From Cryptomeria japonica (taxonomy: Eukaryota; Streptophyta; Pinopsida; Cupressales; Cupressaceae): a DNA stretch of 64,000 bases. This document shows positions 55,799 through 64,000 of this stretch, one piece after another. The stretch spans positions 185,454,115-185,518,114 of the forward strand of contig NC_081413.1 in the NCBI RefSeq assembly GCF_030272615.1, written 5' to 3'. Both the position numbers and the translations under genes were made by a program. The notes under the pieces were generated by a model. The model saw only the letters and a program-made list of their open reading frames with translations. It searched no databases and was not told the DNA's origin. How positions within the stretch are numbered: position 1 is the stretch's first letter; each line of letters starts with the position of its first letter.

Positions 55799-57110
55799 TT
55801 TAGGAATGTCATTTTAATGTTAGGGAGTCATTCTAGGAGGTTTATTTTGGGTAGAAAGGCATAAAAGGCAAAACTACACATTTGGGCAAAAGTTGTCAGT
55901 GTTGCAACTTTTTGAGCGACTTTGCATTTTTGAGAAAATCAGTGGTTAGGCAATCAATGAAGATTTGGTTATGACCAAAATGGAATATAAAATGCTTTGA
56001 GAATTATTGTACATGGGTTGGAACATTTGTGAGAAAGTTTGAATAGATTTTGAAGACAATTTCCAGATTTTACCTTGTATTTTCTCAATTTTTGGAGTAG
56101 CAGTCCGTACATAATTGATTGATCTTGCTATTGTTATTTCATGGTGGTTTTGTGTATGATATTTTATTTCTCAGAAGGTGTTTGTAATTTATTTTAGTGT
56201 ATGTTTGAAGTGTGTTTACAAATTTGTATTGCTCTCGGCCTGAGCAAGGGCTCAAGAGCCCAGTCATGGTTCCAACTTGAAATCCCTTGAGTTTTTCTCA
56301 ATGGCCCTTGGGATTAAAGTTATGGAGCCCTTGTATAGTGTAAATATGTTTTTTAATGGCCTAGAAGTTTTTGGGAAGCAACTTGTTATCATTTCCTAGG
56401 CGAGCTCCTTCATAGTTCGGTTAGGAAAATAATTGAAAACTTTGTAATTACTTGCAGGGAAGAAGAGTTGTGAATGTGCCAAGTGTTTGGATTGAAAGTG
56501 TGATGTGTTCCAGAGCCTTTGTGAAAAGGTGGAGTTGTGACAGGGTGGAGAGAGCAAAAAAAGCCATTGGAGAAGACTGCTAAGTCCTAAACCCTCTAAA
56601 ATGTCAGGTTTGGGATCCGTACCAGTACGGATAGATGAGACTACCTAACCTAGTGGATCATAAAGTTTGTCCAAAAGGGTACTCAAATCACCAAAGGTGT
56701 TGGAAGTTTCTTTGAGATATTTTTGAGTAATTTCCCAAAAACTGGTAAGGTAGGGCTAATTGGGGTTCTAGGGCTACTAGGCCTAGAAAATAGGAGAAAG
56801 AGGAAGCGATGAGGAAATGGTGAAAAACCAGTTGAAGAATAATTTGAGTGGAATTGAAACACCTATAAGACACCCCCTAAAACCCTTGCAAGTGCATGTT
56901 GGAGATTTGGATAGCATAATGGTTGGATTTACCCTTGTGAATCTCAATCATGCCTGAAGCAACTAAAGATCACAAATTGATAGGGATCACTCCAAGAGAG
57001 TTTGAGTGTTTGAATTGTGAAAGGAAAATTGAAGAATGATAGGAGCCCACTAAAACATCATTCATCTACCTATTTAACTAGGTGTGACTCTCTTTGAGAA
57101 CCCGTCCCCA
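55796..57110 (+). repeat. 3' LTR of Gy3, 5' end deleted
   Basis: Matches 44155-45480 of the 5' LTR from AATTTAGGAATGTCATTTTA onward, to CCCGTCCCCA. The first 245 bp or so of the LTR are missing. It joins directly to broken integrase at a 12-bp repeated sequence (ATTGGGTACTAA). Confidence 0.88.
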
Positions 57111-57115
57111 TCACT

Positions 57116-57466
57116 AGAACATTCTTAAAATTTGTTCTTCAGGGATACAACAAGATTTTCTTCCATTTTTTTCCGGTCCTCAATCTCCTTAGAAATCCTC
57201 ATAATTATAACTTGCATTTAATTTTTCAGAACCATGTTCTCTTAACTCAATTTTTGACACTGTTCCTTAAGTGCATCTTTCTCTTCATCATCCTGACTTT
57301 GCAAGAGTTCCTTCCTCTTAGCCTAAATGGATGATAGCCTCTCTTGTAGGACAATAATGAATTGCTTAGCAGAATTCAATTCATCTTGTAGCTTTAAGTT
57401 CTTCAATCTTTCAACATCATAATCTTCAAGTTCCATCTCAAGTTGCTTCTCCAAAGCCATATCCAT
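57116..57466 (-). pseudogene. NA-4 ORF1, N-terminal coiled-coil part
   Basis: From ATG 57466 (MDMALEKQLEMELEDYDVER) through KNLKLQDELNSAKQFIIVLQ and MRISKEIEDRKKMEENLVVS to the Gy3 insertion. Aligns in order with NA-5 ORF1 (53032 downward), stops near 57322, 57244 and 57221. Continued at 43909. Confidence 0.75.
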
Positions 57467-57519
57467 GGATTCTGGATTCAGGATCTTCCTCAAGCTATTA
57501 AACTTCCTCTGAGGCATAA

Positions 57520-57532
57520 GGCTCTGATACCA
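57520..57532 (-). promoter_or_regulatory. PBS of NA-4 (tRNA-iMet type)
   Basis: Minus strand TGGTATCAGAGCC two bases after the 5' LTR end at 57535. Confidence 0.9.
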
Positions 57533-57534
57533 AT

Positions 57535-58453
57535 TGTTGAAATCCAATAACACTGAGAGGGGGGGGGGGGTTAATAAATGTTATAATGAAATGATCAATT
57601 TTAGCCTTAATAAAACATGCATACACCAACCAGGATACCAGTACATACAAAATTGAAAGAAGTAAATAAACCAATAAGCCAATCACATAAATGAGAATCA
57701 TAACACAAAGAATTATACATTGAAAACCTCACAGAGGAAAAACCATAGTGGGATTTGTGACCCACAATATCAATCCACTGGCCATATGAAGAGATTATAA
57801 AATATGAGGGGCCTGCACTTCCAGGAAGGCTTACAGCCTAGAGCACACTGCTCATTCACAAAAGGAGCCTCAATTACTACATAAAAATCCAAACTACAAT
57901 CTGGAGAAGTGTTGAACTATTAAGATAACATCTTCTATGCCAAAATACAGCCCCATTTTAAGCTCTGTCTGTTCTAGTCTGAAACCCTAAACCCTTTACT
58001 GAAATAACCCTTACATAAATATCCTCACATACATAATCTCTCTAATATATTTTGCATTGTATCACATTTTCATATCCATAATCTCCTATCACATTCTATA
58101 TCAAAATGATCTAATCCAATAGACTTATATACCTTATACAACTTATCATGCCTTATGTCGGCTTACAAAGATATATACAATATAAAATTATATGTCAGCT
58201 AGATAACATGAATGTATAAATATTAAGAACAATTGTCTATGTTGGCCTCCAATACTGATAACCATATTCTAAACCATGTCAGCCTTCATTGTCAGTAACC
58301 AAAGAAATCCTTTTGTCCTACTGGTACCAGTGTAGTGTCTATGAAGTGCCTGTTAGTACACAACTAAACCAAAACATGAAGCCGAAACACAATACCATGT
58401 TGCCATCAATGACAACGTAGTGAAACCAACCAATTGAGTGTCAATTGCCAACA
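57535..58453 (-). repeat. 5' LTR of NA-4
   Basis: 919 bp; minus strand TGTTGGCAATTGACACTC...GGATTTCAACA. Poly-G run of 12 at about 57558. A fragment of the same family lies at 34142-34370. The 3' partner is not in the window. Confidence 0.85.
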
Positions 58454-58624
58454 ACCTCAACTCGGCGATTTGACTACCAGTCTCAATTGCCTCCCCTCAG
58501 TGATCTATTGAACACACATGTAGCCTACCTCCAATCGGCGATCTGTCCACCTCAAGGAATACCTCAATATTCACAAACAATTCTTCCACCAGTCGGTCCA
58601 TAACCATCTCTAATATGAATTGAT
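58454..58624. other. unassigned flank of NA-4
   Basis: 171 bp between NA-4 and the dispersed repeat. It has two CGGCGAT-containing pieces in a row (ACTCGGCGATTTGACTACC; AATCGGCGATCTGTCC). No domain recognised. Confidence 0.35.
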
Positions 58625-58945
58625 GCAGCCATAACTGGTATGAACCCTCAGAAGAGTCAACCGTCTTATGCAACGAGAGAGACACAACACAAACAATAAG
58701 AAAACATTAAAAAAATCATATAAATAGATCATATTCAAGTCATAGAACTTTTGGAAATCATCCAATAATCATCAGATTATCATCAAATAACATCTGGTAA
58801 TTAACTGGTTACATGCAGGCTTCAAGCCAGAAACAACCAAACCGGGACAATAAAAGATCAACCGGATCACAACATGCGAATCTGAATCCTTATTCTAAGT
58901 TCTAAATCCTCTTCCCTTACAAATGATTACATATAATCATATTTA
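58625..58945. repeat. dispersed repeat, copy 2 (other copy 30562-30895)
   Basis: About 320 bp, same order of blocks as copy 1 with scattered changes. Ends at 58945 where a PPT-like remnant of Co3 type begins. Confidence 0.7.
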
Positions 58946-58974
58946 TGTTGGCATTATAATAGACAAAGGGAGAT
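58946..58974 (+). promoter_or_regulatory. polypurine-tract remnant before the Co3 LTR
   Basis: TGTTGGCATTATAATAGAC then AAAGGGAGAT directly abutting the LTR start. This is the arrangement expected on the inner side of a 3' LTR. Confidence 0.6.
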
Positions 58975-60459
58975 TGTTGGCATTTCAATAAGGATATTGA
59001 GAAGGTTGTTGATGATTATGGATATAACTGATTAAGGATGTTTACTGAATATTATTATTTTGTCATTGATGTCAAGAAATTGATTTTCTAATTTAGTATG
59101 ATGTTGCCATATCTTAAGAAGTATGATTTGATGAGTATAAAGATGTCGGTAAAAGACACAGAAACAATGTGATGAATAAGGGGAGGAATAAGTTATTCAA
59201 TGGGAAACTATTACCGAGTTAGATAATGATGAGATCATGATGTTTAGATTATTTTGATATCCTACATATGTTGTTGATTGTAAGGTTAATACTATACTAT
59301 GTTACCGAGCAAAGAACCTAGTCGGTAAACCCTAAGGAACCTAGTCGGTAAACCCTAAGGTTATCACTATTGGTTAATGAAGGCAGAATGTCTACTGAGT
59401 GAAGTTTAGTATTTATCGAGTTGCAACCAAGTAATAATAGAATGCATTGAATGAATAAAAGAATTATTTAATGAAGGAAGCTGATGAGCTAGAATTGATT
59501 AAATGATTGGTATGCTGTGAATGAAGTTTGTTAAAGAATCTATGGCAAAGGAAAATCAGCAGGAAGATCTACAACTCAGATTGAACTGCAATACCCTAGC
59601 AAAAGTTCCAAGAAATGTATGCAAGTTCAAAGGTAGGGTAAAACATTTTCAGATCGAAGGATACATTGAACCTGGTCAAGTTTGAAGATCTGATGGCTAT
59701 GATTGATCATGGGAAATGTGATCAAGGAGATTAAGCATTTGGCAAATTGTTTATAAATAAGGAACTGTTGATAAACAATGTATGCAGGCAAGTGTATGCA
59801 CAGGGATGCTACATAGTGATTACAAAGCATAGAAGCTTGAAGACCTATTTGAATGACAGAGTATAGAGCCTAGCAGATGGACAAGATAAGTCCTATTGTA
59901 TTGAGAAAATAAGAATCTGCTTTAGCATTTTTAGATGTGAAGTTGCAGATAGATTTTTATTACTGTTATTTTGTGAAGTAATAGAAAATATCTTAACCGA
60001 GTGGACTTAACAGTCTTATTTGTAAAACCCTCTAGCAAGGTGACATTCTGATTGAGTGTTTGAAATCCTTTAACAAGGTCACTTCTAACAATGTGAAGAT
60101 CCTAATAGATCTAAAGGAAATCCCTTAACCGGGTCACATCTAGCAATGTGTTTGTAATCTTTAACATGATTTGCTTTTAACCGAGCATACTCTAGAAGAG
60201 TATATTTCTTAGTGGGTCTGAAATCTCATAGTGGTTTTTCCCTATTTGGGTTTCCATGTTAAATCTGGTGTTATGAGTGTTATGATGTTTATATGCTTTT
60301 GAGTTTGCATGTTTAGCAGTTTTGGTTATATTACTAAAGTATGTGTTACCGAGGTTGAATCTGTTGTTTTTATGGAAGATTAAGTTTGTATGATTCACCC
60401 CCCCCCTCTCATCTTGTTAGCTTGGCATCTTTACTTAACATTAAGTATTAGAACTATCA
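58975..60459 (+). repeat. LTR of Co3
   Basis: 1485 bp from TGTTGGCATTTCAATAAGG to AGAACTATCA. Contains the GTGGTTTTTCCCTATTTGGG hairpin block (about 60230-60250) and GATTCACCCCCCCCCTCTCA (about 60391) near the 3' end. Confidence 0.78.
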
Positions 60460-60461
60460 AT

Positions 60462-60475
60462 TGGTATCCGAGTTG
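60462..60475 (+). promoter_or_regulatory. PBS of Co3
   Basis: TGGTATCCGAGTTG, a variant of the tRNA-iMet type (A to C at the eighth base), two bases after the LTR end. Confidence 0.8.
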
Positions 60476-60524
60476 TAGATCTCTGGAAGAAAAGTTTAAA
60501 GGTACTTGAGGCAAAGATCCAAAG

Positions 60525-61624
60525 ATGTATAAGAGGGATGCACCGAAGCTGAACAAGTCAAGTTTCTCTACATGGTAGAAAAGGATGAAGCTGCACCTAT
60601 CAGGAGTTGGAGAATATGTTGTATATTATCTGGAGAATTATTTCATTACACCAAGCACCTATCCATTGACAATGGAAGAGATAAAGGCAAAAAAAGAACA
60701 TATCCAAGCAATGATTGAAATAACATCTACATTGACCGACTCAGAGTTTAATGATCTAGAAGGCTGCAATGATGCCAAGGCAATGTGGGACAAGCTCATA
60801 TCTGTGTATGGTGGAGATGAACATGTTCAAAGAGAAAAAGTGGATAGTCTAAGAGGACAACTTGAATCTATGACGATGAATGAAGGTGAGAACATAACCC
60901 AGTATAGTACAAGACTAAAGGAGATTGTCAATCAAATCAAAGGAGCAGGTGGAACAATTGAAGAAAAGGATATAACAAGTTGTTAAGAACCCTTCTACCA
61001 GCTTATGCAATCCGAGTCTCTGCAATCAATGAATTGAGGTTTGTACCCAATATGCCAGTTTCTTTGGATGCTACTATTGGTAAGCTACATGCATTTGAGT
61101 TAAGTAACTTTGATAACAGTGGGTCATCGGTAAATAAAGTTGAGTCTAAATTTAGTTCTTTTCATATTGGTGAATTTGATGATTACAATGATAGAATGAG
61201 TAAGTACACTAAAGGGGATCACAGTGGAGCAAGTGAAAGATTTTGCAAGAACAAGGAAGAAGTACACAAACTATATGAGGAAATCAGAAAGTAAGAAGAG
61301 TTTGAAGCACTATTAGCCAAAAGGTTACTGAGAGGCAAAGGTAAGTATAAAGGGAAACTACCTTTGAAATGTTTCAATTGTGATAAGATAGGACATATGG
61401 CTTCTAATTGTCCTAACAAAGAATCTACTGAAAAGAGAGATTATCGAGATGATAGACAGAAAGATAATCATTACAGAGGACACTGAGACTTTAGAAGAAG
61501 AGATAGAAAGACATGCCTAATAGCTGATAAGGAATTCAATGATGATAAATCAGATGAAACTGATACAGAGGGAGTAGTTTATGTGGCTATCAAAGATGGT
61601 TCAGATGAAGAAAGGTATGAATAA
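60525..61624 (+). pseudogene. Co3 gag (Ty1/copia)
   Basis: ATG 60525 (MYKRDAPKLNKSSFSTW) with a TAG at about 60576 right after the conserved FSTW motif, then MKLHLSGVGEYVVYYLENYF, DAKAMWDKLISVYGGDEHVQ and ENITQYSTRLKEIVNQIKGA. A frameshift at about 60975 leads to LLRTLLPAYAIRVSAINELR and a knuckle CFNCDKIGHMASNC (about 61354-61395), which is intact. An acidic tail (DKSDETDTEGVVYVAIKDG) ends at a TAA at 61622. Three stops and one frameshift. Confidence 0.88.
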
Positions 61625-62119
61625 AAAGCCCTAATTTCTCACATAAATACTAATGATTCTTGGATCATAGATAGTGGATGCTCACATCACATGACAGGTG
61701 ATAAACACAAGTTTGTTATGTTAGAAGATTATGATGGAGGCTATGTAAGATTTGGTAATGATGCACCATGTCTTGTAAAAGGTAAAGGATCTATAACACT
61801 TCTTGACAATGCAAAATGCAATGATGTTTATTGGGTTGAAGGTTTGAAATACAATTTGTTGAGTGTAGCACAACTAAACAACATAGGTTACCGAATAGAA
61901 TTTCAGAAAGGAATTGTCAAAGTTCATGACAAGCATGGAAAGTTAGCTGCTACCAGGATACAAACAAAAGGTAACACATTTCACCTTGACTCAACTCGGA
62001 ACAAGTGTTTGTATGCAAAGATAGATGATAACTAGTTATGGCATAAAAGGTTTTGTCATGTAAATTTTGATAATCTGATCAAGATAAGCAAGAAGCACTA
62101 AGTAAGAGGTCTACCGAGT
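61625..62119 (+). pseudogene. Co3 protease and GAG-pre-integrase
   Basis: WIIDSGCSHHMTGDKHKF (61661 on) keeps catalytic D-S-G. YVRFGNDAPCLVKGKGSITL and KYNLLSVAQLNNIGYRIEF follow. The GAG-pre-integrase part reads WHKRFCHVNFDNLIKI after a TAG at 62033, and a second stop is at 62099. Confidence 0.88.
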
Positions 62120-62870
62120 TTGGAAAAACCTGAGAATGCTATGTATCGAGGATGCCAGATGGGTAAGATGACAAGATCAAGCTTTACAAGTAAGTCCTAC
62201 AATTCTAAGGGAATTTTAGATCTTGTGCACATTGATCTTTGTGGTCCTATGAAAGTTCAAAGTTATTATGGTGATAAATATTTCATATTATTTGTGGATG
62301 ATTACTCAAGGATGATGTCAGTTATGTTTTTAAAAGAAAAATCAGAAGCTTTTCAAATGTTTAAATGGTACAAGGCAAGAGTTGAAAATGAAACAGGAAG
62401 ACAACTAAAATGTCTTAGATCTAATAGAGGAGGAGAGTTCACATTTGATGAGTTCAACTTATTCTGCAATGATCATGGTATAAAAAGACAAGTCTCTGCA
62501 CTGAGAACTCCACAACAAAATGGAATTGTTGAGAGAAGAAATAGATCTATTGTGGATTGTGCCAGAACCCTGAAGATTGAAAAGAAAGTGCCACAAACAT
62601 TTTGGAGAGAAGCAATAAGCATAGTAGTTTACACCTTGAACCAAGTACAACTGAAGAAAGGAACTTTGAAGACACCATATGAGATCTAGTATGACAAGAA
62701 ACCTAATGTAAGTTACTTCAAAATCTTTGGAAGTAGATGCTATGTTCACAAAGATGATAGAAATGGAAAGTTTGATCAGAAAAGTGAAGAAGGAACATTT
62801 CTAGGTTATTCTTCTAGAAGCAAAGCATTTAAATGTCTGATCAAATCATCTAACAAAATAGTAGAAAGTG
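62120..62870 (+). pseudogene. Co3 integrase
   Basis: CQMGKMTRSSFTSKSYNSKG, then the core LDLVHIDLCGPMKVQSYYGD, LFVDDYSRMMSVMFLKEKSE, CLRSNRGGEFTFDEFNLFCN (the second Asp position reads Asn) and RTPQQNGIVERRNRSIVDCA with the catalytic Glu retained. A TAG at 62687 follows PYEI; the C-terminal part (FKIFGSRCYVHKDD; EGTFLGYSSRSKAFKC) is otherwise open. Confidence 0.9.
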
Positions 62871-64000
62871 CAAATGTGAAAATTGATGAACTTGCAGAAA
62901 TAAATGATGAAGGAAATTCCAAAGAACCAAAAGATTATGATGAATTTGTCTATGTTCAACTGGCAAGTCTTACCGAGAGAACTATTGAAGGAAATGAAGA
63001 GAATATCCAGTTACCGAGTGATGAAGAAGATCATACAGAGCCTACCAAGCCTGTATTAGCCAAGTATGTCAGAAGACATCATGCATCAAGTCAGATTATA
63101 GGAGATAAGAATGATCCAGTGATGACAAGGAACAAACTAAGATAGAACACATGTTTGATATCTAAATTTGAACCGAGAATAGTGAAAGAGGCATTTAACA
63201 GTGAAGATTGGATAAATGCTATGATAGAAGAGAATGATCAAATCAAGAAGAATGACACATGGACACTGGTCCCAAGACTGAAGGACAAAAATGTAATCGG
63301 TACAAAGTGGATTTTCAGAAATAAGCTAAATGAAAAAGGTGAGGTCATTCGAAATAAACCAAGACTAGTTTGCAAAGGTTATGCCCAAGAAGAAGGAATT
63401 GATTATGGTAAGACTTTTGTACCTATGGCAAGACTTGAAGGAGTAAGAACATTGTTGGCATATGTTGCTTACAAGAATTTCAAGGTATATCAAATGGATG
63501 TCAAATCTACATTTCTGAATGGTATATTAGAAGAAGAAGTTTTTATTTAACAACCTGAAGGATTTGTTGAAGACAAGAATAAAGATGAGGTATGTAAATT
63601 GAACAAAGCTTTATATGGTTTGAAACAAGCACCTAGAGCATGGTATGAAAGATTGCACTCTTATCTGATCAAGATTGGTTTTATAAGAACAAGTGAAAAC
63701 AACAATATGTACATGAAGAATGATGAAAATGGAATACTGATCTCAGCCATATTTGTTGATGATATTATCTTTTGTGGAAATGACTCTCAATGCAAGAACT
63801 TTGGAAATGAAATGAGCAAAGAATTTGAGATGTCATTAATCGGTGAGATAAAGTATTTGATAGGTTTACAAATACTGCAAATGAAAGATGAGATTTTCAT
63901 TACTCAATCCAAGTACATAAAGGAAATCTTGAAGAAATTTGGAATGGAGGATTCAAAACTAGTAAGTACTCCTATGACTACCAACTATAAACTATCAAAG
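62871..64000 (+). pseudogene. Co3 linker and reverse transcriptase (partial)
   Basis: An acidic linker (DELAEINDEGNSKEPKDYDE) precedes RVT_2: NDTWTLVPRLKDKNVIGTKW, FKVYQMDVKSTFLNGILEEE, a TAA at about 63548, LNKALYGLKQAPRAWYERLH, then IFVDDIIFCGND (copia YxDD, about 63748-63783), EFEMSLIGEIKYLIGLQILQ and SKYIKEILKKFGMEDSKLVS. The frame is open to the end of the window, so RNase H lies beyond 64000. Confidence 0.92.

Larger units (their letters stand above)
43910..57110 (+). mobile_element. Gy3: Ty3/gypsy element inserted in NA-4 ORF1 and itself split by NA-5
   Basis: 5' LTR (43910-45480), PBS, intact gag, protease, RT, RNase H, partial integrase and a 5'-truncated 3' LTR (about 55796-57110). 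The flanks ctact (43905-43909) and tcact (57111-57115) are a degenerate TSD. The pol reading continues across the 6.5-kb NA-5 insertion. Integrase and the first quarter of the 3' LTR are missing. Confidence 0.88.
39431..58453 (-). mobile_element. NA-4: large non-autonomous LTR element split by Gy3
   Basis: Two blocks, 57111-58453 (5' LTR, PBS and coiled-coil part of ORF1) and 39431-43909 (rest of ORF1, ORF2, 3' untranslated region). The 13.2-kb gypsy Gy3 sits inside ORF1. The two protein halves join: NEENLVV-type coil on the right, HENDMLRTDLVQSQS on the left, in the same order as the unbroken ORF1 of NA-5. The 3' LTR is missing: NA-4 ends at about 39431 in the NA-3 knuckle region. No pol genes. 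Confidence 0.82.
58975..64000 (+). mobile_element. Co3: Ty1/copia element, running off the window
   Basis: LTR (58975-60459), PBS, gag, protease, integrase and RT in one orientation. After a single frameshift in gag, the same frame runs from 60980 to 64000 with about eight stops, so it is the best preserved copia element here. RNase H and the 3' LTR lie outside. It is a plausible member of the autonomous group able to serve the NA elements. Confidence 0.88.

Noticed and set aside
1-64000. CRISPR array, tRNA, rRNA or organelle DNA
   Set aside because: No spaced identical repeats of CRISPR size, no tRNA cloverleaf or rRNA sequence recognised; the TGGTATCAGAGC sites are primer binding sites only.

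Overview
The window is plant nuclear DNA made entirely of LTR retrotransposons, many of them nested. I find no host gene, rRNA, tRNA or CRISPR array. Plant origin follows from the Ty1/copia and Ty3/gypsy families present, the tRNA-iMet type primer binding sites (TGGTATCAGAGC) and the G-patch gypsy polyprotein. The density of old, stop-riddled elements suggests a large-genome seed plant, possibly a conifer, but the species is not determined.

Layout, with working names. 1-338: copia gag remnant. 347-7239: gypsy Gy1 (+) with candidate LTR, two 21-bp minisatellite arrays, gag, protease, G-patch and the start of RT. 7240-11830: copia Co1 (+), lacking RT. 11974-26070: element NA-1 (+) with TSD ccatg on both sides, interrupted by NA-2 (-, 16323-22888, TSD actag/accag). 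26076-28245: non-coding, with a 67-bp tandem repeat. 28251-30562: copia Co2 (-). 31580-32368: solo LTR inside gypsy Gy2 (-, gag-protease up to 34126). 34371-39430: NA-3 (-). 39431-58453: NA-4 (-), split by gypsy Gy3 (+, 43910-57110), itself split by NA-5 (-, 47395-53908). 58975-64000: copia Co3 (+), running off the window.

The main discovery is the NA family. Five elements (NA-1 to NA-5) have LTRs, tRNA-iMet PBSs and polypurine tracts where those ends survive, but no recognisable protease, integrase, reverse transcriptase or RNase H. Each encodes, in the element's sense orientation, ORF1 (coiled coil plus four CCHC zinc knuckles, with no recognisable capsid domain) and ORF2 (about 700-1080 codons, unknown function). 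ORF2 has a shared N-terminal module, a K-Y-x-D-D-I-C-F ... M-G-Y-E signature, a basic linker and a coiled-coil tail. NA-2 still keeps 904 codons of ORF2 open.

NA LTRs share a C-tract just before the PBS, and in part a larger U3/R block, with the copia elements here. The likely model is a large non-autonomous copia-like group that borrows copia enzymes in trans while supplying its own RNA-binding protein and ORF2. The nesting order is readable: in two cases the protein of the interrupted host element resumes exactly on the other side of the insertion.
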